Under the pieces are notes generated by a model. It was not told the origin of the DNA. It was given only the letters and a program-made list of their open reading frames with translations, and searched no databases. A stretch of DNA of 64,000 bases. It comes from Metallosphaera tengchongensis. GTDB lineage: Archaea; Thermoproteota; Thermoprotei_A; Sulfolobales; Sulfolobaceae. Positions 6,697-15,808 of this stretch are shown here, piece after piece. Each line of letters starts with the position of its first letter. Position 1 is the first letter of the stretch. A program made the position numbers and the translations under genes. The stretch lies in assembly GCF_013343295.1 (NCBI RefSeq), contig NZ_CP049074.1:849501-913500 (forward strand), read 5' to 3'.

Positions 6697-9159
6697 ATGA
6701 AATACGTTATACCATGGATCCTGCTGATGCTGTTGCTAGCTCCAATTGCACTTCAAGCACAAAACTATTTCGTTTACAGCGATTCCCCTTTCTTGTCCTC
6801 ACAGTACAAAAGCGTGGTGGCTGAAAACATTGTAAAAACCTATTTTAACGTAAGTTCTGAAAGCGACATCTACGTCATTATCAATGGAACCTATAATCAC
6901 TCCCTAGACTCATTGGAGAACGTGACGAAGTATTTACCTGGAGCTAGAATATTAACACCATATGAAATATTGAAACAGTATAATGAAAAGTATCTTGAAG
7001 AAATCCAACCCCTGCTAAATGAGACCGAATCTAAATTGACTTACGCACACATGATATTTCTGAACCTCACGCAACTAAGATCTGATTTACTAAAGAATAT
7101 TTCAACATTTCTTTACCAATTGAACGTCACCTATGGTATCCCTTTAGGCAAAAACGTGAATGCGCCTCCTCAGGTGATCGAAGAGTATAAGACCTATTAC
7201 CTATTAGCCTTGAATAACCAATCTACAATAAATGCCTCGAGATTGGCAGGATACCTTACGTTCAAAGACCCTTACGTTATTTTCTTTGGGTTTAACAACT
7301 ATACCAACAAGAGCCTGGCGATAAGTTTTCTGAAAAATTTTTCCAATTATTCATTATTAATATATCTTTTAACTGGACAGAAACTACCAACGGATGCCCT
7401 GGAGGATCCGGGGAACTTTTCTCTTAGTCTAATCGAAGAACAGATACCTCCTCCTAACTTATCCCTCCAGGAGTTCCATAGAAATGACTCCTGGCTGTTC
7501 ATTGTCCAGGTACCTAGCAATGAGAGTCTTAATGCCGTGAACCTCTTTATGGGGAAGGTCAACGGTATAGTTACAGGGCACCTTCCCATATACGCTCAGT
7601 CGGAGATGTACACAGATCAAAACCTTAGGATAATTGACTTTGTCACCGTAACCCTTGTGGGGATATTATTGGTACTTCTACTGAGATCCTTGGCACCTAT
7701 CCTCATACTCGTGGGAAGCGCAGTGGTGGGAATAGAGGTCGCATACGCTATTCTCATCTTTCTTGGAAATTTCGGGTATCATATATACTACATTTCAGGT
7801 CTAGTCATACCACCCATTGTGTTCGGGATAGCAATTGACTATTCACTTCTCTTCATATACAGGTATTTCGAGGAGCTTAGGGAAGGTACCAAAGACCCCC
7901 TGAAAAAAGCATTCAGGACAGCAGGTAGAGGGGCAATATTTAGCGGTCTCTCCATAACCCTTGCGTTTCTGTCTTTTCTGATATCATCCTCACCATTGCT
8001 TAAAAACATCGGAGTTGCTCTCACCGTAAGCTCCATTTCCTCCCTACTTCCCTCTGTACTTTTCACGTACTCAGCCCTCTTAGGTATGTCCACTAAGACT
8101 CTCGCCTTCCCTAGGAAGAACGTTCCGAACCCATCAGATTCCAGATCAAAATACTTGAGCTTCATGGTTAATCTATCCATAAGCAAGAAATACTTAGTAG
8201 TCCTTGCAATGGTAGTTTTATCAGTACTGTCAATCGCGGTATTTATGACCCACCAGACCAACGTCAACGCTAACGAGATAGTTCCCTCCAATGCTGAGAG
8301 CATCGTTGGTCTTCAGGAGATTTCCAAGATGTTCAATTATAGCACTGATTACGGGATTCTAAGGGGAAACCCCAACTCTTCCTATGGTTACATACTCAAT
8401 ATTTCAAAGGAGGCTATTGACAGAGGGGCACTGGTATACGGTCCAGCGTCGTTTGGAGACAAAGTTTTTAGCTCTCCAAGCGTTCTCGGAAACTATTTCT
8501 ACAGAGACGGGTACACACTAATTGAGTTTCTAATACCTTATCCCGTGTTTAGTAATGGAGCTATCAATTTTACAAAGTGGATAATTTCAACCAACCTCTT
8601 AGTAGGTGGAAGTAACGCTCAGAGAGTGGACATAGTGTCTAATACTGTTCACGTTTACTATAGTTTCACTTTGCCCATGACAATTATTCTAATCTTGGTA
8701 TACCTTGGACTTCTTCTAAGGTCAATAGCTCTGCCAGTTAGGCTAGTCCTTTCATTACTCTTCAGTTCCCTAGTTGGGGTAGCTGTCATGTTCTTGGTGT
8801 TTGGGAATACGTACTGGCTTTCTCCACTTATAGTATTCGCCCTCCTTTTCAGTCTAGGTATAGATTACGATATGTTCATTGTGCTTAGAATAAAGGAAGA
8901 AACAGGGGTGGAAGATGAGAGAGTAAGAAAAGGGGTAGAGAAAACAGGACTAGTTGTGACTGCAGCGGGCCTTATCCTTAGTGGAGCCTTCTTCTCTTTG
9001 GTAGCTGTTAATATGATGTTCTTGAGGGAGATAGGGTTCTCTGTCGGATTTTCCATTCTCTTCGACACTTTCATTGTGAGACCTTTGATAGTACCGGCCA
9101 TAATGTCGATTTTAGGGAAGTATAATTGGTGGCCCGGAATTAGGAAGAATAGAGCCTAG
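6697..9159 (+). CDS. MMPL/RND-type membrane transporter
   Basis: An 820-residue RND-superfamily protein of the MMPL/HpnN type, acting in the cytoplasmic membrane. The architecture is two copies of one helix, a large external loop and a five-helix bundle: a signal-like helix at 1-21, an external domain with many N-glycosylation sequons to about 300, helices at about 310-470, a helix near 500, a second external loop and helices at about 650-810. The proton-relay-like motifs GIAIDY and GIDYDM are in the fourth helix of each half. Substrate unknown, possibly lipid-like. A TATA-like CATATTTAC lies about 28 bases upstream. The 3' end overlaps the converging regulator by 20 bases. Confidence 0.9.
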   Translation: MKYVIPWILLMLLLAPIALQAQNYFVYSDSPFLSSQYKSVVAENIVKTYFNVSSESDIYVIINGTYNHSLDSLENVTKYLPGARILTPYEILKQYNEKYLEEIQPLLNETESKLTYAHMIFLNLTQLRSDLLKNISTFLYQLNVTYGIPLGKNVNAPPQVIEEYKTYYLLALNNQSTINASRLAGYLTFKDPYVIFFGFNNYTNKSLAISFLKNFSNYSLLIYLLTGQKLPTDALEDPGNFSLSLIEEQIPPPNLSLQEFHRNDSWLFIVQVPSNESLNAVNLFMGKVNGIVTGHLPIYAQSEMYTDQNLRIIDFVTVTLVGILLVLLLRSLAPILILVGSAVVGIEVAYAILIFLGNFGYHIYYISGLVIPPIVFGIAIDYSLLFIYRYFEELREGTKDPLKKAFRTAGRGAIFSGLSITLAFLSFLISSSPLLKNIGVALTVSSISSLLPSVLFTYSALLGMSTKTLAFPRKNVPNPSDSRSKYLSFMVNLSISKKYLVVLAMVVLSVLSIAVFMTHQTNVNANEIVPSNAESIVGLQEISKMFNYSTDYGILRGNPNSSYGYILNISKEAIDRGALVYGPASFGDKVFSSPSVLGNYFYRDGYTLIEFLIPYPVFSNGAINFTKWIISTNLLVGGSNAQRVDIVSNTVHVYYSFTLPMTIILILVYLGLLLRSIALPVRLVLSLLFSSLVGVAVMFLVFGNTYWLSPLIVFALLFSLGIDYDMFIVLRIKEETGVEDERVRKGVEKTGLVVTAAGLILSGAFFSLVAVNMMFLREIGFSVGFSILFDTFIVRPLIVPAIMSILGKYNWWPGIRKNRA

Positions 9160-10048
9160 CTATCCTTGTAACCTTAGTTGCTACCTCCAGTGGGTTTTGA
9201 CCGAAAACGTAGGCATTGGGCTCTAATCCATTCCCTCCCAAATGAACGACAACCTCGGGACAATCCCCCATCTCCTTGGCAATCATTTGGGCAATGGCGT
9301 CGTCATCTCTTCTGTCTGAGGGACCCACTTTTTTATAGGTAAATCCCTCGTTAATTAGGATATTCTCTATTTTATCGTCATACTTTACATTCATCACGGA
9401 TCGCCATTTCTTACATCGATCCTTTATTTTGAGCAGAACTGTTGCCAGATGTTTGCTACCTCCCCACATCGGCTTAGAAGCTGGAGTAGGGAGATCCCCT
9501 ATTACCGTAATCCTTCCAGGAACTGCGATTACGTCTAACACGTCTTTAGGATCCTTCTTGGAGAAGGCAATGTTACTAAGAACTTCTGGAATTAGCTTTG
9601 AGACCTCCTTGCTCTTGAGTACGGTTATGGCTAACCCAAGCTCACTTTCCTCTTCCTCCTTATATAGACCCTGACATATCTTACAGTCTAGTGGTATCGA
9701 TGAGTTTAACGATCTATGGAAATTACAAAACCTCAGTTCGCTCAATAGGAGAAGACCTAACGTGGTAATATACAAGGACACCTCTTCTCCTCTGCCATTC
9801 AAAACCAGACTAACGAGGGTACTAACAAGTGAATCTATCTCATCCTTTTTTAGTCCCAATTCCACGATCTTGTCGATGTATTGTTCCTCGTCCTCGTCAA
9901 GATATTGCTTAACTGCTGGCTGGGTCACTCCTACCAAATAGGAGATCTTGTTTTGGCTCATTCCCTGAGCTCTAAGCCTTTTAGCCACTAAACCTCTAAC
10001 GTTAGGTAGAAGAATGTCCGTGATCAGCGAAAGTGGAGTATCTAACAC
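9140..10048 (-). CDS. HTH plus ThiN-domain protein, likely thiamine regulator (ThiR-like)
   Basis: A 302-residue protein. Residues 12-55 form an HTH (LRAQGMSQNKISYLVGVTQPA); the middle is helical with a cysteine cluster (CNFHRSL..LDCKICQ); about 135-300 match the ThiN fold (SKPMWGGSKH, GPSDRRDD, VHLGGNGLEPNAYVFG). Free ThiN makes thiamine phosphate, while HTH-ThiN proteins such as archaeal ThiR are known as thiamine-responsive repressors. I infer regulation rather than catalysis. The GTG start has a TAATTATT box 20-28 bases upstream, so leaderless transcription fits, although this start overlaps the divergent nurA-like gene by 35 bases. Confidence 0.85.
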   Translation of the reverse strand: MLDTPLSLITDILLPNVRGLVAKRLRAQGMSQNKISYLVGVTQPAVKQYLDEDEEQYIDKIVELGLKKDEIDSLVSTLVSLVLNGRGEEVSLYITTLGLLLLSELRFCNFHRSLNSSIPLDCKICQGLYKEEEESELGLAITVLKSKEVSKLIPEVLSNIAFSKKDPKDVLDVIAVPGRITVIGDLPTPASKPMWGGSKHLATVLLKIKDRCKKWRSVMNVKYDDKIENILINEGFTYKKVGPSDRRDDDAIAQMIAKEMGDCPEVVVHLGGNGLEPNAYVFGQNPLEVATKVTRIARLYSS

Positions 10049-10751
10049 AGTAGTGAGATTAGAAAACGAGAATAATTACATTTTTGACAAAGTAGCTGCT
10101 GTTGATGGGAGCCTGCACGAGTTTTATACTGAGGAGGGCCTCAGCTCCTACGTTAACGCTTGCGTGGTTTTCTTTGATTTAAAGGGAAATCTAATTCGAT
10201 ACCTGGGCTCTAAGGTCAGGGAGATGATAGTTAACGGAAAGGGAGAGGAAGCCATGAGAAGAATCGAGTATGAGGAGGCAAACTCTATTTCTGATACTTC
10301 AGTAATATTTATGGATAGGAAACTAACCATGGACGTTTCGCTCGGGTTGAAAGTTCCAGACTCTGTAATTGCAATTGTGAAGGACTTCGATCAGCTTGAG
10401 AGAAGAAAACTAACCAACATTCCTAAAGCGCCTTGGCTTATTCTCGATGAAGGAGAAATTAGACAAGGCTATGTAAAATTAAAGGAAGGAGGATGGGTAT
10501 TTAGGCTCGAGACAAACGTCCGTTGGGACAAGGAGAAAATTCTTGCGCTACTTTACCTGCTATCTAGAGAGCCTATACCAGAAGCTTTAGGCTACAACTA
10601 CCCCCTGTATTTAGTTGATAAAATGGCTAAATTTTATAGGGATCGGGCTAAGAGAGCCTTAGATTTCCTGTCCAATAAGCAGTTGATTAGATATAGAAGC
10701 TTTAGAAGTTTAGTTGAAGGAAGGAGAAACTCATGGAGTTCGAACCAGTAA
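10014..10751 (+). CDS. NurA-domain nuclease paralogue, short form
   Basis: A 245-residue protein with NurA landmarks: [10 protein letters not shown] near residue 28, with the metal-binding aspartate of the family; VIFMDRKLT near residue 95; and a C-terminal [20 protein letters not shown] matching the conserved tyrosine/aspartate helix. NurA is a nuclease that works with the HerA motor in DNA end resection. This copy is shorter than the usual 330-residue enzyme and is not beside mre11 or rad50. Its end overlaps the HerA-like gene by 19 bases. Starts at 10014 (ATG), 10020 (GTG) or 10053 (GTG) are possible; the first two lie inside the divergent gene. Confidence 0.8.
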   Translation: MSVISESGVSNTVVRLENENNYIFDKVAAVDGSLHEFYTEEGLSSYVNACVVFFDLKGNLIRYLGSKVREMIVNGKGEEAMRRIEYEEANSISDTSVIFMDRKLTMDVSLGLKVPDSVIAIVKDFDQLERRKLTNIPKAPWLILDEGEIRQGYVKLKEGGWVFRLETNVRWDKEKILALLYLLSREPIPEALGYNYPLYLVDKMAKFYRDRAKRALDFLSNKQLIRYRSFRSLVEGRRNSWSSNQ

Positions 10752-12484
10752 CCGGAAGACTAAGGGAAGTCAGGGTCATCACCAGACCTACCGCAGATGG
10801 CAGAAGCTCCATCTCCTTCAGGAATTTCGTTGTAGAGATGCCTTTCACAAAGGAGTTGAACCTTAGCATCGGGTCTCTTCTAGCTGTGGAGACCATGAGA
10901 CCAGATACTTACCTTATCCTAGAGGTAGCTGACTACGTGCCTGTTCACTACGGCATGATTAACATGGACGGCTCAATACCCAAGGAAATCAGGGACCAAG
11001 TCATGGAAGAGGTCGAGAGGAGTTGGCAGAGGAAAGAAAATCCAGAGATGTGGATAGACGTTTTCACGTACCCAATAGGATACCTAGCCACCCCAGAAGG
11101 GTTCAGGAAAGGATACGTTCCTCCACTTCCAGGCTCAATGGTTAGGATCTTGAACAAAGAATCTTTTAAAAACTTCGTCTGCGCAAAGGATGGAGTTGAT
11201 ATAGGGACCGTAATAGGACAAGGCGTTCCACTCACAATAAACCTAAATAAAGCCCTCATATACCACATTGGGATTTTCGCCTTTACCGGGTCTGGTAAGT
11301 CCAACTTGACAGCTGCACTCATAAGGAGAATATTACGCTACACTAACGCGAAAGTTGTAATCTTCGATGTATCGATGGAGTACTCAGTGTTACTCCTAGA
11401 CCAACTATTGACCCGAAATTCCAAGATACTTACCACTGACAAGTATCCTCCAGACCTATCCCTCTCAACAAGGAAGTTCATGAGAACTCATGTAATTCCT
11501 GAAGACCTAGAAGAGATCAGAAAAGACTTAACTAAGTCCTTCGAAGAGCTTCTCCGCGAGGGAAAAGTTCAGACTTTGTACGTACCTCCTCAGGGAGTGA
11601 TAAATATGACCTATGGTGACCTTCTGAAACTTGTAAAGGATCAGATTGAGGATAAATACACCGCGTTCTCGCAAAAGCCACTATTTAGCCTGATGCTGAA
11701 AAAGCTTGACGCGTTTATGAGGGAAAACAAAGTAAGCAAGGAAGCCCTTCTTGACGCCGATGTTATTCCCATTATAGAGGAGATCGAAAGTGAAGGAAAA
11801 ACTGCAGGTTTGAAAGACAACGCTGTCATATTTTCGTTTCTCTCGACCTTAAGGTCTTACGTTAACTCTGAAACTGTCGAGACTGAGGAATATGATGTGG
11901 AGAAATTGGCAATAGATATCCTTGATAGAGAGGAGAGTTCTCCTAGGCTATTCATCCTTGAAATGTCAAATCTAGAAGAGGCCAGAGAACTAGTTGCCTA
12001 CCTAATAGATGAGGTAATGAATAGGAGAAAAAGGTCTTTCAGTAACACTCCCATACTGTTCGTCCTAGATGAGGCTCAGGAGTTCATACCCTTTGACACT
12101 AGACAAAAGGATAAGAGCGAGCTCTCAAGCAACGCAGTAGAGAAGCTGTTACGCCACGGGAGAAAATATCACCTTCACGGACTAATCAGCACGCAGAGGT
12201 TAGCCTACTTGAACACCAATGCCCTTCAACAACTTCATACATACTTTATAAGTGTGCTACCGAGACCATACGATAGACAGTTGATCTCAGAGACCTTCGG
12301 AATCAACGATACCTTACTGGACAGAACGCTAGATCTAGAAGTGGGACAATGGTTGCTCGTAAGTTTCAAGGCATCATTACCTCACGATGTTCCAGTATTC
12401 TTTAATGCCCCGAATAACTTAACTGAATTAAGGAACGAACTTGAGAAAAGTGGATCAACTAATCCTCCCCATGATACAAAATGA
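10733..12484 (+). CDS. HerA/FtsK-like hexameric ATPase
   Basis: A 583-residue DNA translocase of the HerA family. An N-terminal HAS-barrel-like beta domain (1-150) is followed by the RecA-like core: Walker A FTGSGKSN at 184-191, a helical insertion at about 240-360, Walker [10 protein letters not shown] near 440-450, and sensor/arginine-finger region [16 protein letters not shown] strong Shine-Dalgarno GGAAGGAG precedes the ATG inside the nurA-like gene, so the two are co-translated. The pair probably forms a nuclease-motor complex for processing DNA ends. Confidence 0.9.
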   Translation: MEFEPVTGRLREVRVITRPTADGRSSISFRNFVVEMPFTKELNLSIGSLLAVETMRPDTYLILEVADYVPVHYGMINMDGSIPKEIRDQVMEEVERSWQRKENPEMWIDVFTYPIGYLATPEGFRKGYVPPLPGSMVRILNKESFKNFVCAKDGVDIGTVIGQGVPLTINLNKALIYHIGIFAFTGSGKSNLTAALIRRILRYTNAKVVIFDVSMEYSVLLLDQLLTRNSKILTTDKYPPDLSLSTRKFMRTHVIPEDLEEIRKDLTKSFEELLREGKVQTLYVPPQGVINMTYGDLLKLVKDQIEDKYTAFSQKPLFSLMLKKLDAFMRENKVSKEALLDADVIPIIEEIESEGKTAGLKDNAVIFSFLSTLRSYVNSETVETEEYDVEKLAIDILDREESSPRLFILEMSNLEEARELVAYLIDEVMNRRKRSFSNTPILFVLDEAQEFIPFDTRQKDKSELSSNAVEKLLRHGRKYHLHGLISTQRLAYLNTNALQQLHTYFISVLPRPYDRQLISETFGINDTLLDRTLDLEVGQWLLVSFKASLPHDVPVFFNAPNNLTELRNELEKSGSTNPPHDTK

Positions 12485-13064
12485 GGAACTAAAGCGCGCC
12501 TACATGAGCGTTAATAGGGAAGATTTCCTGCCGGAAAAAAACGCTAGGTTTGCCTACGACCCTGAGTGGATCGACAAGCCCATACCGCTCAACGATAGAG
12601 TAAACATGACGGCGCTATCTTTAGGAATCAAGATGTTGGACTATCTAAACCTGAAAAGGGGGGAAAGGGTTCTTGAAGTGGGCACTGGGAGCGGATACTA
12701 CACAGCAATTATTGCGGAGGTGGTTGGTAGCGAAAATGTTACAACCGTAGAGGTAGACCCTTGGGTTTCAAATTTCGCCTCGGTGAGGCTCAGTAAATAC
12801 AATATAAAAGTCGAAACTACTGATGGCACAATTGGTTTTCCGAAAAAGGCGCCTTACCAAAGGGCCATAATCTGGGCAGCCATGCCCACTATGCCATGCC
12901 TAGTTTACGAACAGTTGGAAAGGGAAGGTATTCTAATAGTCCCTATAGGAACCCAAAAGGTCCAAAACCTCTACAGGATAACTAAGGGAGACCAGGCTAG
13001 AATGGAGAGATTGGAGACCGTAATTTTTATGCGGGCACAAGGTCTATGCGGGTTCTACGACTGA
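12441..13064 (+). CDS. pcm: Protein-L-isoaspartate O-methyltransferase
   Basis: A 207-residue SAM-dependent enzyme that repairs isoaspartyl residues in aged proteins. The SAM-binding motif [13 protein letters not shown] is at about residues 77-89; the acidic ribose-binding loop VTTVEVDP follows. N-terminal REDFLP and the conserved region around MTALSLG, which cover substrate recognition, are present. The first codon is TTG at 12441, inside the HerA-like gene (44-base overlap); a GTG at 12450 is a possible alternative. Location downstream of DNA-processing genes looks incidental. Confidence 0.92.
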   Translation: MRKVDQLILPMIQNEELKRAYMSVNREDFLPEKNARFAYDPEWIDKPIPLNDRVNMTALSLGIKMLDYLNLKRGERVLEVGTGSGYYTAIIAEVVGSENVTTVEVDPWVSNFASVRLSKYNIKVETTDGTIGFPKKAPYQRAIIWAAMPTMPCLVYEQLEREGILIVPIGTQKVQNLYRITKGDQARMERLETVIFMRAQGLCGFYD

Positions 13065-13311
13065 GTACACAAGAAAGACAGGCTATTCCTCATACTAGAT
13101 AATTGAAAATCGTTCAAGATCATGAAAACTCACCCTTGATAAAATAGGCTGACCTTTGAGAAGGGTACAGTAAGACACTAGTACTAATAATGAATGAAGG
13201 GATTAAACTCCACTCTCAAATCGATCTAACACAAGAGGAGACATCAACCATTTAGGAGTTTTAGGCCCATATCACTTAAAAGCTAAATATCGAGGCTTAC
13301 CACATCTATAC

Positions 13312-13893
13312 GTGATACTTAGGGTAACCTTCATCACAAAGACTAACCCTTCCATAGAGCTTAAACTAAGCAATAACACGCTGACTATTCTAGACATAAA
13401 GGCAGAGGGAGAAGTTCAACGACTGCTTGTGGAATTTAAAGGTGACGAAAACTTAATTCAACAATTACATGGAAATTTTACAAAGGTCTCAAAGCTAAAG
13501 TATCTTGGGACGCTCAAGGTTAGTGGGGTCGTGGAGAACATACTTTCAAAATATCTTATAGTTAACGGCGTCGTTAGCGAGAGCTCAACATTGTGGACAG
13601 TCATATTGAACGGGTATCAAGAATTAAAGAAACTTCTCAAGGAGCTCCACGAAGCTTTAGTGGACGTAAAGGTGATCAAGGTGACAAAATACAAATCTGA
13701 GGACATTCTAACGGCTAGGCAAGAACAAATCTTAAGGATTGCCCTGGAAGCTGGATACTATGAATTCCCAAGGAGGATAACCATAAGGGCCCTCGCTGAA
13801 AAGCTAGAACTCAGCGTTTCGTCTCTCTCAGAGATAATAAGAAGGGCTGAAAAGAACGTTATTGTTAACTACTTCAACGAAAAGGGGTTATAA
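13312..13893 (+). CDS. HTH-10 (bacterio-opsin-activator type) regulator
   Basis: A 193-residue protein. The C-terminal domain begins LTARQEQILRIALEAGYYEFPR (about 135-156), the hallmark of the HTH-10/Bat family, followed by recognition helix AEKLELSVSSLSEIIRRAEK. The first 125 residues are a beta-rich domain without recognised cofactor site, possibly a ligand sensor. GTG start. Its TAA and the ATG of the cobD-like gene share one base (TAATG), so the regulator and the enzyme are translationally coupled, suggesting local control of cobalamin synthesis or salvage. Confidence 0.82.
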   Translation: MILRVTFITKTNPSIELKLSNNTLTILDIKAEGEVQRLLVEFKGDENLIQQLHGNFTKVSKLKYLGTLKVSGVVENILSKYLIVNGVVSESSTLWTVILNGYQELKKLLKELHEALVDVKVIKVTKYKSEDILTARQEQILRIALEAGYYEFPRRITIRALAEKLELSVSSLSEIIRRAEKNVIVNYFNEKGL

Positions 13894-14849
13894 TGCACGG
13901 AGGACTGAGCTGGGGGAACGGAAAACCGTCCCCAATCAAGGACTTCAGCGTCAACTTAAACCCTGTAGGGGTTCCCAAGTTCTTGGAGGAGATATTAGAA
14001 GAATCCATGAGAAGGAAAGTATATCTCTATTATCCAGACGACTATCTCACTCTTAAGAGAAATATTGCAGAGATTTATGACGTAGATTACGACCTCGTAG
14101 GCGTGTTCAATGGAGCTAGCGAGGCCATCTCTAGATTAGATAGAGCGCTCTCAGTCCCAGAGCCAAATTATCAGGAGTACCCGAGGGGATCAATTTACTT
14201 AGCCTCAGAGGGATCGGAGGAGTTTTACTTTCCATTACAAGGAAGTTCAGTGATAGCGAGCCATCCGAACAATCCCACCGGTTCTCCTTTACGTAAGGAG
14301 GAAGTGGTCAATTTCCTTGAGGCCGGTAAGGAACTAATAGTAGATCAGTCATTTGCTGACATAAGCCCCGTAGATTCCTTCATCCCATTAGTCAGGGACT
14401 TCCCCAGTTTATTAGTAGTGTCTTCATTTACGAAGAGTTTCTCCATCCCTGGCTTAAGGATAGGGTTTACGATTGGTAAGAAGAGCAAGCTCCTTGAAAG
14501 GGCGTCCCCACCTTGGAGAGTCAATAGTATTGCGTACTACATTTTTGCCAACGTAGATCCAAAGGAGGTTAGGAGGTTCTTCAATTACAGCAAGGAGAAG
14601 ACCAAGGAAAACCTGGATAAAATCAGTAGATATGGAACTAGATTGAAATTTTATCGATCCTATGCTCCATTTGTTCTTGCCGAAGCAACAATACCTACAG
14701 CGAATCTAAACAGGGAACTCCTACGAAGGGGGTATTATGTAAGGGACTGCTCTAATTTTGTAGGTTTAAGATCAAATCACTTCAGATTTTCGCTCTCTAA
14801 CAATTTCATTGAGCTTCTAAAACAAATTGAGGAAATACTTGTGGGTTGA
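13893..14849 (+). CDS. cobD: CobD-like PLP enzyme (threonine-phosphate decarboxylase)
   Basis: A 318-residue fold-type I PLP enzyme. It opens with MHGGLSWGNG and DFSVNLNPVG, the typical start of CobD, which makes aminopropanol phosphate for the cobalamin nucleotide loop. The PLP lysine is in SSFTKSFSIPGLR (about residue 182); ASHPNNPTG and the arginine in FRFSLSN supply cofactor and carboxylate contacts. Histidinol-phosphate aminotransferase is the main alternative, but the HGG start favours CobD. It is slightly shorter than bacterial CobD. It overlaps the preceding regulator by one base. Confidence 0.82.
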   Translation: MHGGLSWGNGKPSPIKDFSVNLNPVGVPKFLEEILEESMRRKVYLYYPDDYLTLKRNIAEIYDVDYDLVGVFNGASEAISRLDRALSVPEPNYQEYPRGSIYLASEGSEEFYFPLQGSSVIASHPNNPTGSPLRKEEVVNFLEAGKELIVDQSFADISPVDSFIPLVRDFPSLLVVSSFTKSFSIPGLRIGFTIGKKSKLLERASPPWRVNSIAYYIFANVDPKEVRRFFNYSKEKTKENLDKISRYGTRLKFYRSYAPFVLAEATIPTANLNRELLRRGYYVRDCSNFVGLRSNHFRFSLSNNFIELLKQIEEILVG

Positions 14850-14855
14850 ATTAAG

Positions 14856-15566
14856 TCATGGTTTTACTGTATAGTAGAGCCTTTTCTTTCCTTTACCCCT
14901 ATTCTCTACCTTAATTATTTCAATTGTCCCAATTTCCTTTGTGTTTGCGACGTGAGGACCTCCGTCTGCTTGTAAGTCCACTCCCTCTATCTCCACTATC
15001 CTCCAGACCTGTACATCGGGTGGCATCTTCTCAGCTAGCTTTACCACTCCTGGAATTTTCATAGCCTCGCTCCTGGATAAGAAGTAAACCTTCACTGGAA
15101 TGGACTTATTGGCTATCTGGTTAGCCTCCTCAACTATTTTTGGAAGTAGATCCTTGTTCTCCAGGTCAAAATCGTCCTTAGCATACTCTGGAGTTATGTT
15201 TCCGCCTGTGATCAAAGCGTTGTATTTTGTATAGGCAATAGAGGCTATAATATGCGATGCCGTGTGTAGTCTCATCATCCTGTACCTTCTTTCCCAGTCA
15301 ATAACCCCCTCTACCTCAGCGTTTATAGCTAACCCTTCAATCCTGTCCAGAACGTGGATAATTTTACCGTCAACTCTCTTGACTTCTAGAACCCTATAAT
15401 GATTCCCTTCAGAAATAATTTCGCCTGTGTCAGATTCGAGACCTCCACCCCTAGGATGAAAAGCCGTCTTGTCCAAAATTATACCGTTACCTTCCAGCGA
15501 AGTTACCTTCCCCTTAAAGGTCTTAACATAGGCGTCCTTAGCGTAAATCTCATCGGTCATAGTCAT
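14856..15566 (-). CDS. alaX: AlaX-type Ala-tRNA editing protein
   Basis: A 236-residue free-standing editing domain that removes mischarged amino acids from tRNA-Ala. FHPRGGGLESDTG near residue 37 and the zinc motif HTASH at about 101-105 match the AlaRS editing core. The second zinc region is QADGGPHVANTKEIG, where an aspartate stands at the place of the AlaRS cysteine, a form I believe occurs in other archaeal AlaX-M proteins. Its length suits the medium AlaX-M class. It converges with cobD, six bases apart. Confidence 0.93.
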   Translation of the reverse strand: MTMTDEIYAKDAYVKTFKGKVTSLEGNGIILDKTAFHPRGGGLESDTGEIISEGNHYRVLEVKRVDGKIIHVLDRIEGLAINAEVEGVIDWERRYRMMRLHTASHIIASIAYTKYNALITGGNITPEYAKDDFDLENKDLLPKIVEEANQIANKSIPVKVYFLSRSEAMKIPGVVKLAEKMPPDVQVWRIVEIEGVDLQADGGPHVANTKEIGTIEIIKVENRGKGKKRLYYTVKP

Positions 15567-15808
15567 AACATAGATTATAATTTGTCAACTTAAAAATGTA
15601 AAACTATGTCTATCATTTCCTAAACCCTTGGTACGAGACCCTTGTGTTTAACCATCACCTATTGGCTCTATCATGAAGTTCCAATTGAATTTTTAAATTT
15701 AATATCAGTGAGGAGATAATTTACTTAAAACGAATTCATGATCTGGTATATTTTCAAATTACAGTTCCTCATTGATAACTTATATATTACTTTAACTTTT
15801 CACAGTAT

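Noticed and set aside
13065-13311. Short frame and weak stem in the pcm to HTH-10 gap
   Set aside because: A 21-codon frame and a six-base stem are within chance in 247 bases.
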